From CAWEPK01 sp963835595 (GTDB taxonomy: Bacteria > Desulfobacterota > Syntrophorhabdia > Syntrophorhabdales > WCHB1-27): a stretch of 64,000 bases of DNA. Each line of letters opens with the position of its first letter. Position 1 is the stretch's first letter. Below, piece after piece: positions 52,884 through 60,500 of the stretch. Under the pieces are notes generated by a model that saw only the letters and a list, made by a program, of their open reading frames with translations, ran no database searches and was not told the origin of the DNA. Where the stretch lies: assembly GCA_963835595.1 (NCBI GenBank), contig CAWIGL010000003.1, forward strand, positions 496,001-560,000, read 5' to 3'. The translations under genes and the position numbers were made by a program.

Positions 52884-55181
52884 ATGGCCGACAAGTACCG
52901 ATACATAGGCAAGGCTTCACCCAGAAAAGACGCCGTTGACATCGTCACGGGGGCAACCAGGTTCCTCGACGACAACAAGCAGATCAAGTTTCCCGACCTC
53001 CTCCACGCAAAGGTGCTCCGCAGCCCCCACCCCCATGCGCTTATAAAGAAGATCGACTGTAGCAAGGCGCGGGGATTGAAGGGCGTCAAGGCGGTGCTTA
53101 CCTGGGAAGACGTCCCCGATTGGAAGGGGGGCACGCCCAGGGTGCTTCGCATCCTCGACCGCAAGGTCCGGTTCGTCGGCGATGCGGTCGCCCTTGTGGC
53201 GGCCGTCAGCGAGAGGATAGCCAAGGAGGCCCTTCGTCTTATCGACGTGGAATACGAGGTCCTTCCGGCGGTCTTCGACGTCGATGACGCCCTCAAGCCC
53301 GGCGCCCCCCAGTTGCATGACGACCTTCCGGGCAATATCGCCACGCCGGGGTCGGGCATTCTCGGCCCGAAGGGGCTGACGCAAGTGGTCATGGGGGACG
53401 TGAAGAAAGGTTTTGAAGAGGCCGACGTCATAACCGAAGGGACCTTCGGGTACGAGAAGACGCCGAACCCTATCCCGCCGGAGCCTCCGGGCGTCGTTGC
53501 CCTCTGGGAGGATCCGAACAAGGCCACCTTCTGGGTCGCAAATCAGTCGCCCTACCTCGACAAGATCGCACTCTACCACAATTTCGGCAGAAAGATAGAC
53601 GTGAGGATTCACGGGGGTCCGTGCGGAGGGAGCTACGGATCGCGGACCATGTCCTGGCAGATGCAGACATACGCGCTACTGCTGAGCAAGGCCACGGGCA
53701 GGCCCGTGAAGCTCATCCTGACCAAAGAGGAGCACCTGGCCACGTTCACGCTCAGGCTCGGCTCCCGTATGCGCGCAAAGGTAGGCATGAAAAAAGACGG
53801 GACCGTGACGGCGATATCGGGCACGTGGCTCGTCGGGACGGGGTACTACTCCTTCAGCACCCAGTTTATGGTCGGGGTCGGGGCCGGTGAAGCCCAGTTG
53901 ATGGTCCGATGCCCGAACTGGGACCTGAAGCCCATCATCGTCTGCACCAACCGCAACGCCTCCGGGCCGGTCCGAGGCTTCGGCGGCCAGGAGCTCAAAT
54001 GCGCCCTTATCCCCCTCCTCTGTCTCGCTATGGAGAAGGCGGGCGTCGATCCCCTCGAATTCTTCAAGAAGAACTTTGCCAGGCCCGGCGACGGGTACTT
54101 CTGGAGGGACGGCATCTGGTATACCTACAGGGGGGCGGAGTATTGGAGGGCGATGGTGAAAGGGGCCGAGCGTTTCGGATGGAAGGAGAAATGGAAAGGG
54201 TGGCTCAAGCCCAGCTCGGTGGACGGCGCGAAGCGCAGGGGCGTAGGGGTCGGCATCCACGGAAATGCAGACGTGGGCGAGGATTCATCGGAGGCGCATA
54301 TCTACCTTCGGCCGGATGGAACGGTGCTTGTTAATTCGAACCTTACGGAGCACGGAACAGGGCAGTGGAGCAACCTGCACAAGATGGTGGCCGAAGTGCT
54401 GCAAGTGCCCCTGGACCGCGTAACGGTCACTCCGTCGGACACGCTCTTCAACCCTTACGAGTTCGGACCGTCGGGGTCAAGGGGTACATACGCAATCGGC
54501 AGCGCATTCATAAACGCGGCCGAAGACGCCAGGAAGAAACTCCTCGAGATCTTTGCCCCCATGCTCAACGAAGACCCGCAGGGCCTGGACACGGTCGACG
54601 GGATGGTCTTCAGGAAGAATAACCCGGACAAGAAGATACCGTGGCGCGCGATGGGCTTCGACCGGACCGTGACCGGGATAGGGCGCTTCGAGCCTGATTA
54701 CACCATGTCCAACTGCATGACGACCTTTGTCGAGGCGGAGGTCGATACCGAGACCGGTAAGGTGGACCTGGTGCGCGTCGTCAATGCAACCGACGTGGGC
54801 CAGATCATAAACCCGCAGGCCCTCGAAGGCCAGCTCAACGGGTGCCTGGGGTCGGCGGGCCTCGACAGCGCCCTCTTCGAGGAAACGGTCCTCGACCCTT
54901 CGACCGGACGTATGCTCAACGCCAACATGATCGACTACAAGTGGCGCACCTCCTCGGAGCTGCCCCCGATAGAGAACGTGGTCCTTGAGACGCCTTTTCC
55001 GACCCACCGCTTCGGAGCGATAGGGGTCGGGGAAGTTGCGACGGCGCCGGGGCCTATAGCAGTCCTCATCGCCGTCTCGAACGCCATCGGCACGTGGGTG
55101 CACGAGTACCCCCTTACACCGGACAAGATTCTCAGGGCCCTCGGGAAGTTGCCGCCCGTCCGTCAAGGAGGTGTCTCATGA
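52884..55181 (+). CDS. Molybdenum hydroxylase (xanthine dehydrogenase family), Mo-pterin large subunit
   Basis: The 765-residue catalytic subunit has an N-terminal a/b hammerhead domain (LLHAKVLRSPHPHALIKKID). Molybdopterin-binding blocks follow (GGPCGGSYGSR, RGFGGQELKCAL, HGTGQWSNLHKM, GPSGSRGTYAIGSA) and a catalytic Glu in GAIGVGEVATAPGP. It would hydroxylate or reductively dehydroxylate an organic substrate. It belongs to the CoxL/HcrA-like group, and the exact substrate cannot be read. The next gene overlaps as ATGA. Confidence 0.9.
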   Translation: MADKYRYIGKASPRKDAVDIVTGATRFLDDNKQIKFPDLLHAKVLRSPHPHALIKKIDCSKARGLKGVKAVLTWEDVPDWKGGTPRVLRILDRKVRFVGDAVALVAAVSERIAKEALRLIDVEYEVLPAVFDVDDALKPGAPQLHDDLPGNIATPGSGILGPKGLTQVVMGDVKKGFEEADVITEGTFGYEKTPNPIPPEPPGVVALWEDPNKATFWVANQSPYLDKIALYHNFGRKIDVRIHGGPCGGSYGSRTMSWQMQTYALLLSKATGRPVKLILTKEEHLATFTLRLGSRMRAKVGMKKDGTVTAISGTWLVGTGYYSFSTQFMVGVGAGEAQLMVRCPNWDLKPIIVCTNRNASGPVRGFGGQELKCALIPLLCLAMEKAGVDPLEFFKKNFARPGDGYFWRDGIWYTYRGAEYWRAMVKGAERFGWKEKWKGWLKPSSVDGAKRRGVGVGIHGNADVGEDSSEAHIYLRPDGTVLVNSNLTEHGTGQWSNLHKMVAEVLQVPLDRVTVTPSDTLFNPYEFGPSGSRGTYAIGSAFINAAEDARKKLLEIFAPMLNEDPQGLDTVDGMVFRKNNPDKKIPWRAMGFDRTVTGIGRFEPDYTMSNCMTTFVEAEVDTETGKVDLVRVVNATDVGQIINPQALEGQLNGCLGSAGLDSALFEETVLDPSTGRMLNANMIDYKWRTSSELPPIENVVLETPFPTHRFGAIGVGEVATAPGPIAVLIAVSNAIGTWVHEYPLTPDKILRALGKLPPVRQGGVS

Positions 55182-57529
55182 GGCCTTTTTCCCACATCGA
55201 CGCCCATTCGATAGAGTCGGCGCTTGCCGCGTTGAAGCGGTACGGGGGCAAGGCCCGGCTTTTCGCGGGCGGCACGGACGTCTTGGGCGCGCTGAAAAAC
55301 GAATTTCTTCCCGGCTACCCGGAGGCGATCATCAACATAAAGGGCATCGAAGGGCTTGACGCCGTCCGTGAGGATGCAGGAGGGCTGAAGATCGGCGCCC
55401 TTGCCACCCTTGCCGAAATAGCCGCCTCACCATCGATCAACGAGCGATATAAGGCGCTCGCCGAAGCGGCCCGCTCCGTTGCAACGCCCCAGGTCAGAAA
55501 TGCGGCGACAGTCGGCGGAAACCTCGCCCAGGACGTCCGCTGTTGGTACTACAGATATCCCGACGCCCTGGGAGGGCAAATCGTCTGCCTGCGAAAGGGG
55601 GGCAAGACGTGCAACGCCCTTTTCGGGGACAACAGGTATCACTCGATATTCGGCTCGGCCCCGATGGAGCAATATCCGTGCTCTTCACACTGTCCGGCCT
55701 CGACCGATATACCCCTCTATTTGAGCAAAGTCAAGAGCGGCGACCTTTCGGATGCAGCCGGGATACTTCTCGCAGCCAATCCGATGCCGGCCGTCACCGG
55801 GAGGGTCTGCCCGATGTTCTGTGAGCCCGCGTGCAACCGCGCTGGGCACGACGAGCCCGTGGCCATACGCTGCGTCGAGCGGTTCCTGGGTGACCGCATC
55901 CTCGAAGAACCGGCCCGGTTCTTCAGGCCCCCTGCTACTGAATCGGGGAAGAAGGCGGCCGTTATCGGCTCCGGGCCTGCCGGGCTTGCGGCGGCCTATT
56001 ATCTCAGGAAGCACGGACACGGGGTGACGGTCTTCGAGAGGGCGCCGGCGCCGGGAGGTATGCTCGTCTCCGCGATACCGCCCTATCGCCTGCCGAAAGG
56101 CGTTGTAGAGAAAGAGATTCGGGCCCTGGAGTCCATGGGGATCGCGTTCAGGTGCGGCGTTGCCGTCGGAAAGGACCCGACCACGGCACGCCTCATGGAA
56201 ACTTTCGACGCGGTTTTTGCAGCGGCGGGCGCGTGGAAGGAGCGGTCCCTGGGGATCAAGGGCGAAGAGATCGCGCTGTCGGGACTCTCCGTCCTCAACA
56301 GGGTGAATACGGGCTTCCTGGAGATGCCTTGGAAGAAGGTCGCCGTGATCGGCGGCGGGAATGTCGCCATCGATGTGGCAAGGACGCTTCTCAGGCTCGG
56401 CGCCAGACCCGTAGTGCTCTACCGGCGGACCCGGAACGAGATGCCGGCCCTGAAGGACGGGATCGTCAAGGCGGAAGAAGACGGCATCCCTTTCAAGTTC
56501 CTTACCTTGCCGATGGAAGCGGCCCGGGTAAAGGACGGTGTCCTTCTGACGTGCAGGCGCATGAAGCTCGGGTCTCCCGACGCATCGGGCAGGCGAGCCC
56601 CGGTTCCCAGGGAAGGCTCGGATTTTACCATGACCGTCGATGCGGTTATCAAGGCCATCGGCGAAGAGCCGGACAGATCGTTTCTCCCTGCGGACCTGAG
56701 ACGGAGAATAAAAGTCGGAGGCGGGTCCCCGCTTTTCTTCGACAAAAACCTCTTTGCAGGCGGCGACTTCGTGACCGGCCCCTCGACGGTTATCGAGGCC
56801 GTGGCCTCCGGGCGCGATGCGGCGCGCGCCATACATGCGTGGCTCCGGGGCGACGAGCCGTCGCTGCCGGCCCGCGAAGCCGGGCCTCGCTTCACCGCGC
56901 CTTCCTACGATCCGACCGCCCGTATAAAAGTCCCTGTTATGCCAAAGGCCGAACGGATCAAGGGCCTGGACGAAGAAGACGGGGGCGCGGCGGCCGAGGC
57001 CGTAATCGCAGAGGCCGGGAGGTGCTTCAATTGCGGCTGCGTGGCGGTAAGCCCTTCGGATATAGGCCTGGCGCTCGTAGCGCTCGACGCGCGCATCGTG
57101 ACAACCAAGCGGGCCTTGAGCGCGGAAGAGTTCTTTTCCGCCACCGCAGCGCGCTCGACTGTTCTCGGCGGCGACGAGTTGATAACCGAAATTCAAGTTC
57201 CGAGGCCGGCTGCGGGCGCGCGACAGGTGTACTCGAAGTTCACCTTGCGAAAACCTATCGATTTTGCCATTGCCGGCGTCGCGTGTGTCGTTACCATGCG
57301 AGACGGCGTCTGTTCCAAGGCCCGTATCGCCCTGGGCGGGGTGGCTGCGGAGCCTGTGCGGGCGAGGGAGGCCGAGAAATTCCTCGCGGAGCGTCGGATC
57401 GACACCCCAACGGCTGAGGCGGCAGCGCAATTGGCGGTAGAGGGGGCAAGGCCTTTGAGCGATAACGCCTACAAGGTCGAGATTATCAAAACCCTCGTGA
57501 AAAGGGCCATCGTCTCCGCAAGCCGTTAG
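55178..57529 (+). CDS. FAD subunit of a molybdenum hydroxylase with a nested GltD-like NAD(P)H oxidoreductase module
   Basis: The protein has 783 residues. Residues 1-160 are the N-terminal CoxM/HcrB-type FAD domain (FAGGTDVLGALK; NAATVGGNLAQ). Cys122, Cys137 and Cys145 sit in a loop like the [4Fe-4S] loop of 4-hydroxybenzoyl-CoA reductase beta. From about 163 to 618 a complete GltD-like module is inserted: CSSHCP and CPMFCEPAC cluster motifs (168-219), FAD Rossmann VIGSGPAGLAAAY (about 262), NAD(P) Rossmann VAVIGGGNVAIDVA (about 388), and CFNCGC at its end. Residues 619-783 then resume the CoxM domain (VAVSPSDIGLALVALDA ... TVLGGDELITEIQ). The frame is continuous, so this is a real nested fusion. 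It probably lets NAD(P)H feed the Mo enzyme directly. Confidence 0.88.
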   Translation: MRPFSHIDAHSIESALAALKRYGGKARLFAGGTDVLGALKNEFLPGYPEAIINIKGIEGLDAVREDAGGLKIGALATLAEIAASPSINERYKALAEAARSVATPQVRNAATVGGNLAQDVRCWYYRYPDALGGQIVCLRKGGKTCNALFGDNRYHSIFGSAPMEQYPCSSHCPASTDIPLYLSKVKSGDLSDAAGILLAANPMPAVTGRVCPMFCEPACNRAGHDEPVAIRCVERFLGDRILEEPARFFRPPATESGKKAAVIGSGPAGLAAAYYLRKHGHGVTVFERAPAPGGMLVSAIPPYRLPKGVVEKEIRALESMGIAFRCGVAVGKDPTTARLMETFDAVFAAAGAWKERSLGIKGEEIALSGLSVLNRVNTGFLEMPWKKVAVIGGGNVAIDVARTLLRLGARPVVLYRRTRNEMPALKDGIVKAEEDGIPFKFLTLPMEAARVKDGVLLTCRRMKLGSPDASGRRAPVPREGSDFTMTVDAVIKAIGEEPDRSFLPADLRRRIKVGGGSPLFFDKNLFAGGDFVTGPSTVIEAVASGRDAARAIHAWLRGDEPSLPAREAGPRFTAPSYDPTARIKVPVMPKAERIKGLDEEDGGAAAEAVIAEAGRCFNCGCVAVSPSDIGLALVALDARIVTTKRALSAEEFFSATAARSTVLGGDELITEIQVPRPAAGARQVYSKFTLRKPIDFAIAGVACVVTMRDGVCSKARIALGGVAAEPVRAREAEKFLAERRIDTPTAEAAAQLAVEGARPLSDNAYKVEIIKTLVKRAIVSASR

Positions 57530-57597
57530 GAGAAGGCAGCCGGCGCATAATAAGGCCGGGGCGAGGGAGCTAAGAGTGCGGCATCACAGGGAAAACT

Positions 57598-57640
57598 CCC
57601 TCTCCCTGATGAGGGGAGAGGGTGGGGGTGGGGGTGGGGG
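57598..57640 (+). repeat. REP-like palindrome with adjoining G-quadruplex tract
   Basis: CCCTCTCCC (57598-57606) and GGGAGAGGG (57614-57622) form a 9-bp stem. It runs into four G tracts (3, 5, 5 and 5 G) separated by single T at 57620-57640. The form resembles common intergenic palindromes of proteobacteria. It lies between convergent genes, 69 nt after the FAD subunit, and may act at the transcript 3' end. Confidence 0.75.
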
Positions 57641-57665
57641 TGAGGGCATATTCTTTCACATGTTC

Positions 57666-57950
57666 TCACCCGCCGCCGACGATGAGCATGTTGACCGCTA
57701 CCGTGTCCCCGTCGTTCAGAGCCGAGTCGAGTCCCCCGCACAAATGTAATTCGACGTCGTTGACCCTCACTTCCCAGTCGTCCTCGATATCGGCAGCGCT
57801 GTCCTTGACATACCGCACGTTTCTGGCGCCCGCCATAACGGACAGCTCTTCCAGGAATTGCCCGACGCTAACGGCGGGCCGGTCGAGCTCGACGCTTTCC
57901 CTGCCTTCAAGCCCAGGCAGAAAAATGTTCGACTTTAAATGAATCACCAT
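57666..57950 (-). CDS. MoaD/ThiS-family sulfur carrier protein
   Basis: The 94-residue beta-grasp protein ends in IVGGG, giving the C-terminal Gly-Gly that is adenylated and thiocarboxylated. It has VKDSAADIEDDWEVRVNDVE and LNDGDTVAVNMLIVGGG. It could serve molybdopterin synthesis for the Mo enzymes nearby, or another thiocarboxylate pathway. A ThiF/MoeB partner is not in the window. It is the last gene of the minus-strand Mo-hydroxylase cluster. Confidence 0.75.
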   Translation of the reverse strand: MVIHLKSNIFLPGLEGRESVELDRPAVSVGQFLEELSVMAGARNVRYVKDSAADIEDDWEVRVNDVELHLCGGLDSALNDGDTVAVNMLIVGGG

Positions 57951-57976
57951 TACGCGCCTGTTCCCTCAACTCAAAC

Positions 57977-59041
57977 TCAATAGTCGTAGGCCGTCGGCAC
58001 CTTTTTCGACTTTTCCTGCCGCTTCCAGTAGTCGATGCGCTCGTTGATGAAGCCGAGCCACGTGTCTACCTCGGCAGGCTTGTAGCCCTTCGACGTCATA
58101 TCTTTCTTGAACTCCACGATGACCGGCTCCGCGGCCTTGACCCACTTGGCGCTCTCCGCATCGCCTATCGCAACCATGCTGCCGCCCTGCTTGATAAAGA
58201 ACTCCCTGCCCTCGATATCGATATTGTTCCACGCGACGGCCCATCTTTCGATGAATTCCTTGGAGTGCTCCGTTATCACCCTCTGCACGTCCGCCGGCAG
58301 GCTGTTCCATTTGTGCTTGTTCATGACTACATAAAAGGCGAAAACGCTCCCCACCTTCCACGACGCGGTCGTATACTTCTCCACTTCCCCCGTCTTCCAG
58401 CCCTTGAGCTGCTCCAGCGGACCGAGGTTGCCTTCGAGGACGCCCCTCCTCAGCGCATCATAGATGTCTGCCATCTCGAACGGCACAGGCACGGCCCCAA
58501 GGGCCTTCACTATATCCCCTATCCTTCCGGTGCCCCTGATCTTCAGCCCTTTCAGGTCTTCCAGCGTTCTCACCGGCTTGCTCAACGTCTGCAGGACGTT
58601 CGGCGGGCTTGTGCTGAACATGATGGGGTGGTAGTTGTCCCATTCCTTCGGCTTGAACTTCTCGTAAAAGTCGTTCGACACATGGGTGGCGATCCAACTG
58701 CTCGGAAAACCGAGGGGAAGCTCCATGATCTCCATGACGGGAAAACGGCCACGGGAGTACGAGCAGTGGGAAAGGCCGATATCGGCTATGCCGGTGGAGA
58801 CGCCCGCCGCCATCTTGGGCGCGGAGAGGAGCGTGCCGCCCGTATACTGGCGGATCTCCACTTTCCCGGCGAGCTTCTTGTTCAGCTCTTCGCACCACTT
58901 CTCCATCATGGTCGAGTTCATGTGGGTCGGCGGAAAGAAATTGGCGAACTTGAGCTTTATCACGTCCGCCGAGCTTACCGAATACGTCGATAAGACTACC
59001 GAGAAGATAAAGACGACTATCGATGCGACTTTTCTTGTCAT
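57977..59041 (-). CDS. dctP: TRAP transporter solute-binding protein (DctP family)
   Basis: The 354-residue periplasmic protein has a Sec signal peptide (VASIVVFIFSVVLSTYSVSSA). The DctP fold includes KLKFANFFPPTHMNST, GTLLSAPKMAAGVSTGIADIG and the conserved Arg region LKGLKIRGTGRIGD. It captures an organic acid for import by DctQM membrane subunits. No dctQ or dctM is found beside it, which is odd; they would have to be encoded elsewhere. Clustering with a ligase and Mo hydroxylase suggests an aromatic or cyclic carboxylate as ligand. ATG 59041 follows AAGGGGG. Confidence 0.88.
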   Translation of the reverse strand: MTRKVASIVVFIFSVVLSTYSVSSADVIKLKFANFFPPTHMNSTMMEKWCEELNKKLAGKVEIRQYTGGTLLSAPKMAAGVSTGIADIGLSHCSYSRGRFPVMEIMELPLGFPSSWIATHVSNDFYEKFKPKEWDNYHPIMFSTSPPNVLQTLSKPVRTLEDLKGLKIRGTGRIGDIVKALGAVPVPFEMADIYDALRRGVLEGNLGPLEQLKGWKTGEVEKYTTASWKVGSVFAFYVVMNKHKWNSLPADVQRVITEHSKEFIERWAVAWNNIDIEGREFFIKQGGSMVAIGDAESAKWVKAAEPVIVEFKKDMTSKGYKPAEVDTWLGFINERIDYWKRQEKSKKVPTAYDY

Positions 59042-59139
59042 TTGCTTTGCCCCCTTTTTTTACTTTTTTACCCCCCGCAACTGCTTGCGTATACTTTCCC
59101 TTTCCGGCGCACCTCCTTTTATCCGTTGAGAACCGGCTG

Positions 59140-59616
59140 CTATTTTTTCGCCATCGCCTTTGCGGCCGCCATGACCGAATCGACGATCTGCTGGTAACCC
59201 GTGCACCGGCAGAGGTTGCCGGAGATCGCAGTCCGCGCCTCGAGGGGCGTAGGGTCCGGGTTTTCGTCGAGCAGCGCCTTGGCGGACATAATCATGCCGG
59301 GCGTGCAGAAACCGCACTGGATGCCGCCGTGCTGCACGAACGCCTCCTGGATCGGGTGCAGCTTCTCGCCGTCCGCCAACCCTTCGATGGTCGTGATGCT
59401 CCTGCCCTGCGCGTCGAGGGCGAGGACCAGGCACGAGGCGACGGGCTTGCCGTCCATAAGCACCGTGCACGCGCCGCACTCCCCTTCGCTGCACGACTTC
59501 TTGGTCCCCGTGAGGCCGAGCTTGTCGCGGAGCACCTCCACCAGCGTCAGGTGCGATTCTATCCCTATGGCGTAGGCAACGCCGTTTACGGTGAGCGTCA
59601 ATGGAACCGGGGTCAT
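59140..59616 (-). CDS. Molybdenum hydroxylase, [2Fe-2S] small subunit (second system)
   Basis: The 158-residue protein has CSEGECGACTVLMDGKPVASC and CGFCTPGMIMSAKALLDENP ... CRCTGYQQI, the two [2Fe-2S] clusters of the xanthine dehydrogenase family. It starts at ATG 59616, which overlaps the stop of the FAD subunit (ATGA). Frames upstream of that point lie within the FAD gene. It resembles the small subunit at 52349 but is clearly divergent. Confidence 0.93.
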   Translation of the reverse strand: MTPVPLTLTVNGVAYAIGIESHLTLVEVLRDKLGLTGTKKSCSEGECGACTVLMDGKPVASCLVLALDAQGRSITTIEGLADGEKLHPIQEAFVQHGGIQCGFCTPGMIMSAKALLDENPDPTPLEARTAISGNLCRCTGYQQIVDSVMAAAKAMAKK

Positions 59617-60500
59617 CGTGCTCCTCCTTCCGTCGATCGATTGAGCGCAGCGATCAGGGCCCGCCTGGTAAGCACCTCGACCATGCTGCAGCGATAGTCC
59701 AATGAAGAGCGGACATCCGTGATGGGCCTGCAGACGGCGCCGCATACCCTGCCCACCTCGGCGGCAAGCCCCTCGGTGAGGACCTTGCCTTCCAGCATCC
59801 CCTCCGCCTCCGTAGCCATGATGGGCGTAGGGGCAACTGCGCCGAGGGCGACCTTTGCAGACCGGCACACCCCGCCCTTATCGAGGAAGACGAAGGCTGC
59901 GGCGCCGACGAGGGCGAGGTCGAGGGCCGCTCGCCGCATCAGCTTGAGGTAGGCCCCTTTCCCTTTGGGGTCGGGGAGAGTTATGTGCGTCAGGATTTCC
60001 GCTGCGCCGATGGTGCAGGCAGCAGGCCCGGCGAAAAGGCCCCCGACGTGACAGGTGCGCCCGCCCGCGGGACCGGTGATATGCGCCTGCGCAGACAACA
60101 CCATCAGGGGCGGCGCCATGTCTGCCGAAGGGACGGCGCTCACGAGGTTCCCCCCTATCGTCGCAAGCGTCCTGACCTGGGGGGAGGCCATCACGGAGGC
60201 CGCGTCCCAAAGCGGCGTGTAGACCTCCCTGATTACCTCCGAGCGCAGGATTTCGGCAATCGTCGTTAAGGCGCCGATGGTGAGACCCTGGGCATCGACC
60301 TTTATGCCCGAAAGCCCTTCGATGCCCTTGAGGTTGATAAGGTGAGACGGCGCAGCCGTGCGCTTTTTCATAGCGAGGAGAAGGTCCGTCCCGCCTGCGA
60401 GGAGCTTCGCGCTGCCGCCGAAGGCGCCAAGGAGGTCGAGCGCTTCGGGAAGCGAGGCGGGCGCGTGGTATTCGAATTTCGGCAATCTTCTGATAAACAT
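59613..60500 (-). CDS. Molybdenum hydroxylase, FAD-binding medium subunit (second system)
   Basis: The 295-residue CoxM/XdhB-type subunit has LLAGGTDLLLAMKK and ATIGGNLVSAVPSADMAPPL, the FAD-binding motifs, and a C-terminal CO-dehydrogenase-flavoprotein domain. Unlike 4-hydroxybenzoyl-CoA reductase beta it has no four-cysteine insertion after GGN, so reductive dehydroxylation is less likely. Unlike the subunit at 55178 it has no nested oxidoreductase. ATG 60500 follows GGAGGGAAAGTG, and the stop of the large subunit overlaps by one base. Confidence 0.92.
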   Translation of the reverse strand: MFIRRLPKFEYHAPASLPEALDLLGAFGGSAKLLAGGTDLLLAMKKRTAAPSHLINLKGIEGLSGIKVDAQGLTIGALTTIAEILRSEVIREVYTPLWDAASVMASPQVRTLATIGGNLVSAVPSADMAPPLMVLSAQAHITGPAGGRTCHVGGLFAGPAACTIGAAEILTHITLPDPKGKGAYLKLMRRAALDLALVGAAAFVFLDKGGVCRSAKVALGAVAPTPIMATEAEGMLEGKVLTEGLAAEVGRVCGAVCRPITDVRSSLDYRCSMVEVLTRRALIAALNRSTEGGAR

